From Saccharomonospora viridis DSM 43017 (GTDB lineage: Bacteria; Actinomycetota; Actinomycetes; Mycobacteriales; Pseudonocardiaceae): 64,000 bases of DNA. Under the pieces are notes generated by a model. It saw nothing but the letters and a program-made list of their open reading frames with translations. It was not told the origin of the DNA and ran no database searches. Position 1 is the stretch's first letter. The number at the start of each line of letters is the position of its first letter. Positions 8,641 to 16,955 of the stretch are shown here, one piece after another. The translations under genes were made by a program, and so were the position numbers. The stretch spans positions 956,001 through 1,020,000 of the forward strand of contig NC_013159.1 of NCBI RefSeq assembly GCF_000023865.1, given 5' to 3'.

Positions 8641-9444
8641 TCACATTCCCTTCGGCGGCACGAGTTGCAGGTACACGGTCGTCAGCACGAAGTTGATGAG
8701 GAACAGCAGCAGGAACGTGAGGACGACCGATTGGTTCACGGCGTCGCCGACGCCTTTCGGCCCGGCGGACGGGTTCAGACCGCGGTGGGCGGCGACGACG
8801 CCGGCGACGAACCCGAAGACCAGCGCTTTGATCTCACCGATCCACAGGTCGGGGAGTTGGGCGAGCGCGGAGAAGCTGGCGAGGTAGGCGCCGGGGGTGC
8901 CGTCCTGCATGATCACGTTGAAGAAGTAGCCGCCGCACACGCCGACGACGCTGACCATGCCGTTGAGGAACACGGCGACCGCCATCGCGGCCAACACGCG
9001 GGGGACGACGAGGCGTTGGATGGGGGAGACACCGAGGACCTTCAGGGCGTCGATCTCCTCGCGGATGGTGCGTGAGCCCAGGTCGGCGCACATCGCCGAA
9101 CCGCCCGCGCCCGCGATGAGCAAAGCGGTGACGATGGGGCTGGCCTGTTGGATGATGGCCAGCACGCTCGCGGCCCCGGTGAACGACTGCGCCCCGATCT
9201 GGGTCGTCAGCGATCCGACGTGCAGTGCGATCACACCGCCGAACGGGATGGCCACCAGTGCGGTGGGCAGGATCGACACGCTCGCGATGAACCAGAACTG
9301 CTGCACGAACTCGCGGAATTGGAACGGCCTGCGGGGAATGCACCGCAGTACCTCGAGGGCGAGTGCGTACAGTTTACCGGCCTGGCGTATCGCGGCGGCT
9401 CCGAGAAACGAGCGCCCGTGTCCGCGGTCGACGTCGATGGCCAC
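8641..9444 (-). CDS. yrbEA: MlaE/YrbE family ABC transporter permease, first copy
   Basis: A 267-residue permease, first gene of the mce operon. The MlaE signature is present as GSRTIREEIDALKVLG (about residues 130-145), with about five membrane segments. The start is placed at the GTG at 9444 because GAAGGAGA lies eight bases upstream; the frame stays open much further but that section is arginine-rich and unlike the family. The promoter must lie in the 470-base divergent region shared with the secreted-protein cluster. Confidence 0.92.
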   Translation of the reverse strand: MAIDVDRGHGRSFLGAAAIRQAGKLYALALEVLRCIPRRPFQFREFVQQFWFIASVSILPTALVAIPFGGVIALHVGSLTTQIGAQSFTGAASVLAIIQQASPIVTALLIAGAGGSAMCADLGSRTIREEIDALKVLGVSPIQRLVVPRVLAAMAVAVFLNGMVSVVGVCGGYFFNVIMQDGTPGAYLASFSALAQLPDLWIGEIKALVFGFVAGVVAAHRGLNPSAGPKGVGDAVNQSVVLTFLLLFLINFVLTTVYLQLVPPKGM

Positions 9445-9914
9445 TCGCGATCTCCTTCGGTCGGTGAAAACCGAATTCCGTTTTCCTGTGAAACTGTTGT
9501 TTTGCCTGTCGGTATGTCTCCGTTGTGTGTTCGCTGACAATAACGCTGCCCGGCTCCCGAGGTTACGGCCGATTTTTAGTGTTCTTGTGACAAATTTCCG
9601 GTCGATGTTCGTACTGTTGTGAGTGTCCCGTATCCGTGCAGCTGGTTGCGCTGTTGATCTGCTCGCCGGAACAAAATTCCCGAAGGAATTGATCGGATCA
9701 TGACAATCGTTGCGCCGAACGAGCGAGTAAATCTTTCGGAAGTGTCGACATTTCTTGTTCATCGCTCGACGAACGACTAACGTACCGGCTGGTAGGTTTG
9801 CTTCCGCCTACCGGCAAGCATCGTCGGCCGATGTTCACCGCGGAATTGAGAACCACAGTCCTCCGCGTCGCTTGCTTTCGATCGTTCCCTGCTCCCGTTC
9901 GGAAAGGAATCGCT
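9445..9914. other. divergent intergenic region, mce operon / secreted-protein cluster
   Basis: This 470-base stretch has no convincing gene. It is visibly richer in A and T than its surroundings and must carry the promoters for yrbEA (leftward) and the secreted protein at 9915 (rightward). I could not fix a -35/-10 pair with confidence. The one clear structure is the repeat at 9783-9815. The frame extending upstream from yrbEA through here is only an open shadow. Confidence 0.7.
9783..9815. promoter_or_regulatory. inverted and direct repeat, candidate operator
   Basis: GGTAGG at 9791-9796 is mirrored by CCTACC at 9807-9812, and TACCGGC occurs as a direct repeat at 9783-9789 and 9809-9815. 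It lies about 100 bases before the secreted-protein start. It could be a repressor site or an RNA hairpin in the leader; there is no T-run to make it a terminator. Confidence 0.4.
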
Positions 9915-10538
9915 ATGCGTAGGCGTGTTTCGGGCATCGTCGCCACCAGTGCCGCGGCAGCGCTCGCCCTCGGCTTCACCGCGATGTCGGCATCAGCCGA
10001 GCAGCAGGAGTGGATCGTCGACCCCGGTGGTGTGTACGAGGCCACCGCCGGTACCACAGTGCTGACCAACACCGCCAACGGTGTACAGCTCACCTGCACC
10101 GGGTCCGACGCGAACGGAGTTCTGGAAAGCAGCGCCAGCGGGACTCCTGCACAGCTTGGGACCATCGAGAACATCACCTTCGACGACTGCTCGGGCCCGC
10201 TCGGTCTGAGCTTCGGCGTCGTTCCCGGTGGGAACGAGGCCTGGACCATCAACGGTGAGTCCTATGCGGACGGTGTCACCACCGGCTACATCGGTGGGGT
10301 CGTGGCCACCCTCACCGGCATCGGCTGCGAGGCCACCGTCGAGGGAGAGGCGCCGGGCACCTACGACAACGCCACCAACACGTTGGCCCCGGCGCCGCGC
10401 ACCGGGTCGGGTCACGAATTGGTGGTCACGTCCGTCGACCCGAGTGCCAACTGCTTCGGCCTGATCAGCGAGGGCGACGTCGTGACGTTCGAGGCGGAGT
10501 ACTCCGTGTCCCCGGCCCAGCAGGTCAGCCTGCAGTGA
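9915..10538 (+). CDS. secreted protein of unknown function
   Basis: A 207-residue protein with a Sec signal peptide (RRR, hydrophobic core, cleavage likely after ASA at about residue 27). The mature part is glycine/threonine-rich, probably all-beta, with four cysteines suited to two disulfides, and holds ITFDDCSGPLGLSFGV and VVATLTGIGCEATVEG, a pattern I associate with small secreted proteins of Nocardia, Streptomyces and Pseudonocardiaceae. The ATG follows AAAGGAA. No catalytic motif is visible. It is the first of three exported proteins in a row, divergent from the mce operon. Confidence 0.8.
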   Translation: MRRRVSGIVATSAAAALALGFTAMSASAEQQEWIVDPGGVYEATAGTTVLTNTANGVQLTCTGSDANGVLESSASGTPAQLGTIENITFDDCSGPLGLSFGVVPGGNEAWTINGESYADGVTTGYIGGVVATLTGIGCEATVEGEAPGTYDNATNTLAPAPRTGSGHELVVTSVDPSANCFGLISEGDVVTFEAEYSVSPAQQVSLQ

Positions 10539-10572
10539 CTCGGTGGCCCTCCCGGGCCTTCACGGAGTGAGT

Positions 10573-10615
10573 GAGCTGTCCGGCCCGGCTGTGTTGCCGC
10601 CTGGCCGGACAGCTC
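10573..10615 (+). terminator. strong stem-loop after the first secreted protein
   Basis: GAGCTGTCCGGCC at 10573-10585 pairs perfectly with GGCCGGACAGCTC at 10603-10615, a 13-bp stem with a 17-base loop. There is no T-run, as is common for actinobacterial terminators. It separates the first secreted-protein gene from the second. Confidence 0.7.
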
Positions 10616-10693
10616 CTCTCGGTGGGCGGGCAGCCCCGTCCTCGGGACCGCCGGCGACGCCGACGGAGTCGACCCACGAGCGGAAGAGAGAGT

Positions 10694-12187
10694 ATGAAAC
10701 CGACCCGATTCGCCCGTCCCCGCAGAGCAGTTCCGACCGCCGTGCTGGGAGCGGCGGTGTTGGCGGGCGTATTCGGTGTCCCCAGCGCCTCCGGCGGACA
10801 ACCCGCGCCGGACGGTGAGCGACTCGGACACGAGAGCCCGGAACTGGTCTACCTCTGCGACACGGGAACCGAACGGTACGAAGCGAAGGTGTCGATCGGA
10901 TTGTCGCTGCCCGCGACCTCATCCGCCGGTACGTCGGTCGAACCGACCGATGTGGCGGTCCGGTTGGCGTTGAGCGAGTCGGCCGTCGCCGCACTCATCG
11001 AACGCGGAGCGACGTCGGTGACCGGCAGCGCGCGATTCCACGCCGAGGTCACGACCAGCGCGCAGGACGACGCCGTGCCGCGTGTTCTCGCGTTCCCCGA
11101 GGCGGACATCACCTCCACGTCACTGCCGGACAGCGGTGAGCTGCGCGTGACCGCCGCCGGTGTCGGTCCCGAGATCACCCCTGAGGCGCCCGGCGAACTG
11201 ACCCTCTCGGCGGGTCGGCTCAATCTCATCCTCGGTTGGGAGCCCGAGCCCTCCGTGCCGGAGGACGGCTCCGATGCCGACCCGGAGAGCGCCGACGATC
11301 CCGAGGTCCCTGACGACGGCGCCGAAACGGACGTGCCCGCCATGGCCTTCGACTGCGCGCCGAAACCGGGCCAGGACACGACGATCGGGGGCTTCACCGT
11401 CCACGGTGCTCCGCCGGGGGAATCGGAGGACGGGCGGTCGGCGCCGACACCCGGCGGGGAATCGTCGTCCCCCGGCGATTGGACCACGTCGAAGGGGGAG
11501 CTCGCCCAGGGGGAGATCCCCGACGAATGCGAGCAGATCAGGGATGAGGGCGTGGCTTGGTGCGCCTATATCGGCGGGTACAGCAATATCGACAGCTTGG
11601 ACGCCGCCAGCCGGATCGAGCCGGGGATCATGAATCTGTCGGTGGGATCGGCGATGCTCTGCGAGGACCGCCCGGGGTTCTGCCAGAAGACGATCGGCGA
11701 GCTCAACTATCAGGGGAAGAACCAGTTCCCGCCGAGTAGGAACCATTTCCATGCTTTTGGCTTCATGCCGAACTCGGCGATGGTCGAATTGAGCCAACTC
11801 GGGCCGATGGAGATCGAGATCTTCTTCCTGCCGACACCGCCGTACGACGGCCTCGTGACCGCCAACGTGGACATGTCCATCCGGATCTACGACGTCGAGG
11901 TGAACGGCACGCCCCTGGAGGTCGGCGACAGCTGCCGTACCGCGGAGCCGATGCGGGTCGTGTTGACCGCGACCTATCCCAGCTACGACGTCGACTCCGG
12001 TGGTGTCCTCGACGGCTTCACCGATATCCCACCGTTTTCCGGATGTGGGAAGAACGGGGAACTCGACGCACTCATGACAGGGCTGATCTCGGGTGAGGAA
12101 TATTACGTGAAAATGACCCAGGGAGCGATTTGCGAACTCCGCAACGGAAACGGTTGTCCGCCTCCCGTCCCCGTTCTGCAGCAATAG
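10694..12187 (+). CDS. secreted DUF6801-like protein
   Basis: A 497-residue exported protein. A signal peptide (about residues 1-36) is followed by a domain at about 50-180 that resembles DUF6801 (opening with LVYLCDTGTERYEAKVSI), a low-complexity acidic/proline linker (about 185-290), and a cysteine-containing C-terminal domain (about 295-490). The C-terminal part, with VDMSIRIYDVEVNGTPLEVG and CGKNGELDALMTGL, parallels the end of the next protein. The ATG lies a few bases after GGAAGAGAGA. Function unknown; probably a surface or matrix protein. Confidence 0.75.
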   Translation: MKPTRFARPRRAVPTAVLGAAVLAGVFGVPSASGGQPAPDGERLGHESPELVYLCDTGTERYEAKVSIGLSLPATSSAGTSVEPTDVAVRLALSESAVAALIERGATSVTGSARFHAEVTTSAQDDAVPRVLAFPEADITSTSLPDSGELRVTAAGVGPEITPEAPGELTLSAGRLNLILGWEPEPSVPEDGSDADPESADDPEVPDDGAETDVPAMAFDCAPKPGQDTTIGGFTVHGAPPGESEDGRSAPTPGGESSSPGDWTTSKGELAQGEIPDECEQIRDEGVAWCAYIGGYSNIDSLDAASRIEPGIMNLSVGSAMLCEDRPGFCQKTIGELNYQGKNQFPPSRNHFHAFGFMPNSAMVELSQLGPMEIEIFFLPTPPYDGLVTANVDMSIRIYDVEVNGTPLEVGDSCRTAEPMRVVLTATYPSYDVDSGGVLDGFTDIPPFSGCGKNGELDALMTGLISGEEYYVKMTQGAICELRNGNGCPPPVPVLQQ

Positions 12188-12228
12188 TTTTTGGTCTGGA
12201 AAGCACTGATCACAAAGGAGTGTTGGCG

Positions 12229-13221
12229 ATGAGACCGAGAAGAACCGGCGGTTCCGCGCGACGACCGGGCCCCAGACGCGGAGCGCTCGTCGGCGGGGTA
12301 CTGGCCGCCGCCGCGTTGGTCACGGCGACGATCACGAGCCCGGCCACGGCCGCCGAGGCCGACGTCGCCGGTGGCGTCGAATCCACACTGGCCGGACACT
12401 GGGCCCCCTTCGACCGTTGTCCGGTGGACGCTCCGGAGATGCTGGCCGCCGACGGGGCCGAGCTGGCCGCCCTGTGCCTGGCGTCGTCGTCGGCGTCCGG
12501 GACGATGACGATCGGGAAGAAGACCGTCCCCACCGCGGGTACCGATCTGCAGATCGGACTTCTCGGCGACGGCAACGACTACACCTCCGTGTCCCCCGAG
12601 GGTGCGGGCATCCGGGCCGAACCCGTGGTCGTGCCCGGGGGACTGCTCAACCTCATGTGCCCCAGCGACATCCCCGTGCTCACCACGCTGTGCGAGAAGG
12701 CCGCCGACAGCAGGCTCAACCGCGTGGTGGCCACCGTGGAACCGGCGGGCACGCCCACGGACTTCAGTCTCACCGCCGGCCTCTCCGTGGGGCAGCCGAT
12801 CATCACCTTGCCGGTGAAGATCCGGCTCGACAACATCCTGCTGGGCGGTAACTGCTACATCGGCTCCGACGAGGACCCGATCCTGTTGCGGCCCCGCAAC
12901 ACCGCCCAACCCACGTTGGAGCTCGTGCGCTACGCCCCCGACGGCACCGACCAGGTCGACGGCGTGATGAGCAACATCGTCCTGTCCGGGGCCGACCAGG
13001 CCGATGACTCGTTCTCCGTGCCCAAGGCGAACGGCTGCGGACTCTTCGGCGCGCTCGACTGGGCCGTCAACGCACAGCTCGGCCTGCCCTCACCCGAGGG
13101 GGCCAACAGCCTCGTCCTCGATTCCGCCTCCACCGTCACCGGTGGTTTCTACAACCCCGCCGCCCACGCGCCCGACCAGGGACGTCTGCTGTCCGACTAC
13201 TGGCACGCCGCCGCGCGCTGA
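12229..13221 (+). CDS. secreted protein of unknown function
   Basis: A 330-residue exported protein with a signal peptide ending near ATAAEA (about residue 42). The mature chain has several cysteines (RCPVD, LCLAS, LMCPSD, LCEKA, NCYIGS, NGCGLFG). Segments IRLDNILLGGNCYIGSDEDP and CGLFGALDWAVNAQLGLP line up with the C-terminal domain of the preceding protein, so the two are probably paralogous in that part. AAAGGAG lies eight bases before the ATG. The 41-base gap suggests co-transcription with the gene before it. Confidence 0.75.
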   Translation: MRPRRTGGSARRPGPRRGALVGGVLAAAALVTATITSPATAAEADVAGGVESTLAGHWAPFDRCPVDAPEMLAADGAELAALCLASSSASGTMTIGKKTVPTAGTDLQIGLLGDGNDYTSVSPEGAGIRAEPVVVPGGLLNLMCPSDIPVLTTLCEKAADSRLNRVVATVEPAGTPTDFSLTAGLSVGQPIITLPVKIRLDNILLGGNCYIGSDEDPILLRPRNTAQPTLELVRYAPDGTDQVDGVMSNIVLSGADQADDSFSVPKANGCGLFGALDWAVNAQLGLPSPEGANSLVLDSASTVTGGFYNPAAHAPDQGRLLSDYWHAAAR

Positions 13222-13229
13222 CGTCGCAT

Positions 13230-13264
13230 CCGGCCATCCCGCGATGTTCAGGCGGGATGGCCGG
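13230..13264. terminator. bidirectional terminator
   Basis: CCGGCCATCCCGC (13230-13242) pairs with GCGGGATGGCCGG (13252-13264): 13 bp with a 9-base loop. It lies between convergent genes and includes the last codons and stop of the nitroreductase, so it can serve both strands. Confidence 0.75.
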
Positions 13265-13958
13265 TGGCGAACAGCATCGTGGGGATCTCGTGTTCCGGCA
13301 GTCCCAACATGGTGCTGAGCGCCGCGTCGTCGAAACCGGCGACCGCACATCCGGCCAAGCCCAGAGCCGTGTTCACCAAGTACAGGTTCTGCACGGCCAC
13401 GCCCGAGTCCACGTGCAGGGTCCGGTAATGCCGCAGCGGGTACGTGCCGAACGCCACGTCGAGACGTGCCGTGATGGCCACGGTCGCGGCCGCGTGCCAC
13501 GCGAACTCGTCCTGGAGATACACCTGCTCCAGTTCCGGCCCCGGATCGGTCTCGGTGAGCTGCACCAGCTCGTGGGACACCGGTTCGTAGCGGTACACGC
13601 CCTGGTCCAGCCCGGCCACCCGACGCACCACGGCGTAGGCGCGGAGGATGTCCAGGCCACCCGCGCTGGGAGCCATGCTCAGCGGGTACTCCTCCACGCC
13701 GTAGGCGGGGACGAACCGTTGCACGCCCATCGAGAACCGCAGCAACGCGCTCAGCGCCGACAGCGTGAGGTCCTCGTCGGAGTACTCGTACGACGAGTGT
13801 CGCCGGGCCAGGGTCGCCACCAGTCCCGCCTTGGGTGGATGAACGTCCGGCAGGGGAATGCGTCTGGCCAACGGCAACGGCCGCACCGGTACGGGCCGTT
13901 GCGCGTTCAGCAGGCGATGCACCGCCAACGCACGTTCGGTGATTTCCTGAGGAGTCAC
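13248..13958 (-). CDS. nitroreductase-family (SagB-like) oxidoreductase
   Basis: A 236-residue FMN-dependent oxidoreductase of the nitroreductase fold. RRHSSYEYSDEDLTLSALS and the MAPSAGGLDILRAYAVV segment are characteristic of SagB-type dehydrogenases, which oxidise azoline rings in thiazole/oxazole peptides in some clusters. No cyclodehydratase or precursor peptide gene is nearby, so a peptide-maturation role is not supported and a general flavin reductase is possible. The GTG start has GGAG upstream. It converges on the secreted-protein cluster and stands alone. Confidence 0.8.
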   Translation of the reverse strand: MTPQEITERALAVHRLLNAQRPVPVRPLPLARRIPLPDVHPPKAGLVATLARRHSSYEYSDEDLTLSALSALLRFSMGVQRFVPAYGVEEYPLSMAPSAGGLDILRAYAVVRRVAGLDQGVYRYEPVSHELVQLTETDPGPELEQVYLQDEFAWHAAATVAITARLDVAFGTYPLRHYRTLHVDSGVAVQNLYLVNTALGLAGCAVAGFDDAALSTMLGLPEHEIPTMLFATGHPA

Positions 13959-14073
13959 AACGGCTCCTGCCGCTTCGCCACGTCACCGACCACGGCCGCA
14001 TCGTAACCCGTTCGGGTGCTTCGATGCGGCGAATCGGGAATGCCGGCCATGCACGACCCCTAAGCCGCGCCGA

Positions 14074-16206
14074 TCACTTCTCGGGTGTCAGCCAGGCGTC
14101 GTCGGAGGCCAGCACCGTGAGCTGTTGCGTGGCCCGCGTCAACGCCACGTACAGCACCCGCCGTCCCGTCAGCGACTCGGTGATCAGCTCCGTCGGCTCC
14201 ACCAGCACCACGGCGTCGTACTCCAGGCCCTTCGAATCGAGGCTGCCGACCACCTTCAGCCGGTCCTCGGCATCCGAGAACCATCGTTCGACCTCGGGAA
14301 CCCGGTCCATGGCGCAGATCACGCCCACGGTGCCCTCGACGGCGTCGAGGAGTTCCTTGGCGGCCGTCTGCGCGGCGTTCTCCAGGGCGTCCGGCTCGAC
14401 CCGGCGGATCTGCGGCCGCACCCCGGTGGTCCGTACCGCACGGGGCAGATCGTCCGGTCGGGCGTGGTCCGCGACCACCCGGGAGGCGAGTTCGAAGATC
14501 TCCGCCGAGTTGCGGTAGTTGGTGCGCAGCGCATAACGCCTGCGCTTGGCGTGCGGCCCGAACGCCTGGTCCCGCGCCTTCGCGGCCTCCTCGGGGTCCG
14601 GCCACGAGCTCTGCACGGGATCGCCCACGACGGTCCAGCTCGCGTACTTACCCCGGCGGCCCACCATGCGCCACTGCATGGGGGACAGATCCTGCGCCTC
14701 GTCCACGACGATGTGGGAGTACTCGTCGTAGTGCTCGGGACGACGCCGGGACCCGTCCGGCGAGTGCTCGGGTTCCGTTTCCACACGCCCTCGGCGCCGC
14801 CGTTTCGGCGGCGGCCCGAGCAGCACCCGCAGTTCGTCGAGCAGGGCGATGTCAGCCACCGTCCACTCGCGATCCCGATCGGCCAGCGACCGCGAGAGCA
14901 GCGCGATCTCCTCGGCGGTCAGCACGTTCTTGGCCGCGCGCGCCAGCCGGCGTTCGTCGCCGAGCCACCGCAGCACCTGCGCCGGGTACAGCACCGGCCA
15001 CCACGTCACCAGGAACCGGTGGAAGTCGAGTCGTTCGCCCAGCTCGGTGATCAGTTCGGCTCGGTCGATGACACGGCCGTCGGCGCTGGCGTACTCCTCC
15101 GCCTTGTCCGCCAACGCCTCCAGGAGCGCTTCGGCGGCCCGGACGCGCGAGCGGTTCGGTGGGTGCCCGTGGCCGTGTACCTTGCGCCGGACCTTGTCGA
15201 GCTCCTTGGCGTTCAGCCTCAGGACCTCGCCCTTGTAGACGATCTTCATCTCGGTGGGGGCGTCCGGCGGCGTGTCACGCAACGCCCGGCTGAGCACCTT
15301 CCGCATCCGCAACGAGCCCTTGATGGCCGCCAGCGGGGCCGGGTCGTGGCGGGTGGCGTCCAAACCGTCCAGCACCTGGCCCAGGGACCGCAGCTCGACG
15401 TTGGTCTCGCCCATCGACGGAAGCACGCGGGAGATGTAGTTCGTGAACACCCCCGAAGGGCCCACCACGAGCACGCCCGCGCCCCCGAGCTGACGCCGGT
15501 ACCGGTACAGCAGGTACGCGGCCCGGTGCAGTGCCACGGCGGTCTTCCCCGTACCCGGCCCGCCGGTGATCTCGGTCACCCCGCGCCACGGCGCGCGGAT
15601 GACCTCGTCCTGCTCCTTCTGGATGGTGGCGACGATGTCGCGCATCGTGTCGCCTCGCGAACGGCCCAGTGCCGCCATCAGCGCGCCTTCGCCGACCACG
15701 TTCATGTCGTCCGGAACCGCTTCCGGCATCAACACGTCGTCGTCGATGTCGAGCACCGACTGACCCGAGCAGCGGATCACCCGACGGCGCACCACGCCCA
15801 TCGGTTCCTCGGCCGTCGCTTGGTAGAACGCCGCCGCCGCCGGCGCCCGCCAGTCGGTGACGAGGTTGTTGAACTCCGCGTCGCGAATGCCGAGCCGTCC
15901 GACGTAGACGGTTTCCGAACCGATGTGGTCGAGTCTGCCGAACACCAGTCCCTCGTACTCGGCGTCCAACGTCTGGAGGGTCTGGTTGGCGTGGAACACC
16001 ATCATGTCGCGCTCGTACAGCATCGACGCCTGTTCGAACACGGCCTCACGTTGCGCGCCATGACCCAGCTCATAGCCACGGGCGCGCATGGCCTCCGCCT
16101 GCGCACGCAGCTCCGCGAGCCGGACATACACCCGGTCCACGTGTGCTTGTTCGATGGCGATCTCGGCCCGTTTGATCCGGGACTCCGACACTCGCGCTCC
16201 TCGCAC
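14074..16206 (-). CDS. HelD/HelR-family RNA polymerase recycling ATPase
   Basis: A 710-residue UvrD-like superfamily-1 protein. The N-terminus is a coiled-coil arm (about residues 10-90), Walker A is GGPGTGKTA (about 217-225), Walker B is IVVDEAQDLS (about 500), and motifs TNYRNS, SLDSKGLEYDAVVLV and YVALTRATQQL follow. HelD-type enzymes release stalled RNA polymerase; actinobacterial HelR members can also displace rifampicin. No 19-bp rifampicin-associated element is visible upstream. Two GTG starts (16206 and 16191) both have SD-like GAGG sites; the longer is given. Divergent from rsmD. Confidence 0.85.
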   Translation of the reverse strand: MRGARVSESRIKRAEIAIEQAHVDRVYVRLAELRAQAEAMRARGYELGHGAQREAVFEQASMLYERDMMVFHANQTLQTLDAEYEGLVFGRLDHIGSETVYVGRLGIRDAEFNNLVTDWRAPAAAAFYQATAEEPMGVVRRRVIRCSGQSVLDIDDDVLMPEAVPDDMNVVGEGALMAALGRSRGDTMRDIVATIQKEQDEVIRAPWRGVTEITGGPGTGKTAVALHRAAYLLYRYRRQLGGAGVLVVGPSGVFTNYISRVLPSMGETNVELRSLGQVLDGLDATRHDPAPLAAIKGSLRMRKVLSRALRDTPPDAPTEMKIVYKGEVLRLNAKELDKVRRKVHGHGHPPNRSRVRAAEALLEALADKAEEYASADGRVIDRAELITELGERLDFHRFLVTWWPVLYPAQVLRWLGDERRLARAAKNVLTAEEIALLSRSLADRDREWTVADIALLDELRVLLGPPPKRRRRGRVETEPEHSPDGSRRRPEHYDEYSHIVVDEAQDLSPMQWRMVGRRGKYASWTVVGDPVQSSWPDPEEAAKARDQAFGPHAKRRRYALRTNYRNSAEIFELASRVVADHARPDDLPRAVRTTGVRPQIRRVEPDALENAAQTAAKELLDAVEGTVGVICAMDRVPEVERWFSDAEDRLKVVGSLDSKGLEYDAVVLVEPTELITESLTGRRVLYVALTRATQQLTVLASDDAWLTPEK

Positions 16207-16233
16207 TCCTCGCCTCGGAAAGGGCGAAGAACG

Positions 16234-16239
16234 ACTTTA
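16234..16239 (-). promoter_or_regulatory. -10-like hexamer for the HelD-family gene
   Basis: Read on the minus strand the bases are TAAAGT, matching the actinobacterial TAnnnT -10 pattern, about 27 bases before the GTG at 16206. No clear -35 was recognised. Confidence 0.4.
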
Positions 16240-16300
16240 CGCGATGGCTGTGCGACCCCGACCGCGTCCCGCCGTTTGGGCCGGGTGCGAGCATGAGGGT

Positions 16301-16870
16301 GTGACGAGGATCGTGGCCGGGAAGGCAGGCGGGCGGAAATTGCGGGTGCCGCCCAGGGGAACCAGACCGACGACGGAGCTCGTGCGGGAGGCGTTGTTCA
16401 GCTCCCTGGAGGCCGCCGGGGAACTCGACGGTGTGCGCGTGCTCGACCTGTACTCGGGCTCGGGTGCGCTCGGGCTGGAGGCACTGTCGCGCGGCGCGCG
16501 GGAGGCGATGTTCGTGGAGGCCGACCGGACCGCGGTCGAGGTCCTGCGCGGCAACATCGCGCGCGTCGGCCTCGGAGGTGTCGTACGGCAGGGCAAGGTC
16601 GAGACCGTGGTGGCCGAGCCCGCGCCCGAGCCGTTCGAGTTGGTGCTGGCCGATCCGCCCTACGCGGTCGACGCCGAGACCTTGGGCGTGGTGTTGACCC
16701 GGTTGGTGGAAGGGGGCTGGTTGGCGCCCGACGCGCTCGTGGTGGTCGAACGCCGGTTGCAGGACGGCCCTCCGCGTTGGCCGGATGCGTTGCGGGTGCT
16801 GCGGACCCGTCGATACGGGGACAACGGGCTGTTCCGCGCCGAGTACCCGGCCGAGCATTCGGCCGATTGA
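16301..16870 (+). CDS. rsmD: 16S rRNA (guanine(966)-N2)-methyltransferase
   Basis: A 189-residue SAM-dependent methyltransferase acting on 16S rRNA during small-subunit assembly. It opens RIVAGKAGGRKLRVPP, has the SAM-binding LDLYSGSGALGLEALSRGA (about residues 47-65) and the catalytic D/NPPY motif as LADPPY (about 113-118). Length is normal for RsmD. The GTG start after GAGGGT is chosen by homology; the frame is open upstream. The rsmD-coaD pairing is conserved in actinobacteria. Confidence 0.93.
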   Translation: MTRIVAGKAGGRKLRVPPRGTRPTTELVREALFSSLEAAGELDGVRVLDLYSGSGALGLEALSRGAREAMFVEADRTAVEVLRGNIARVGLGGVVRQGKVETVVAEPAPEPFELVLADPPYAVDAETLGVVLTRLVEGGWLAPDALVVVERRLQDGPPRWPDALRVLRTRRYGDNGLFRAEYPAEHSAD

Positions 16871-16927
16871 GGTCGGCAGGGTCGGCAGGGTCGGCGGGGT
16901 CGGCGGGGTCGGCGGGGTCGGCAGGGT
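16871..16927 (+). repeat. 9-bp tandem repeat between rsmD and coaD
   Basis: Six units of 9 bp, GGTCGGCAG or GGTCGGCGG, run from the rsmD stop (16871) to 16924, with a partial seventh. The unit order is A A G G G A at the variable eighth base. This looks like slippage-prone simple sequence; copy number may vary between strains. Confidence 0.85.
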
Positions 16928-16955
16928 CTCTGCGGCGAGAGCCGTTGCTCACATC

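Noticed and set aside
8641-9762. A 373-residue version of YrbEA
   Set aside because: The extra N-terminus is unlike the family and lies in AT-rich promoter DNA. The GTG at 9444 has a good SD.
14125-16296. 723-residue plus-strand frame opposite the HelD-family gene
   Set aside because: It is histidine/arginine/glycine-rich shadow sequence; the minus-strand frame has all helicase motifs.
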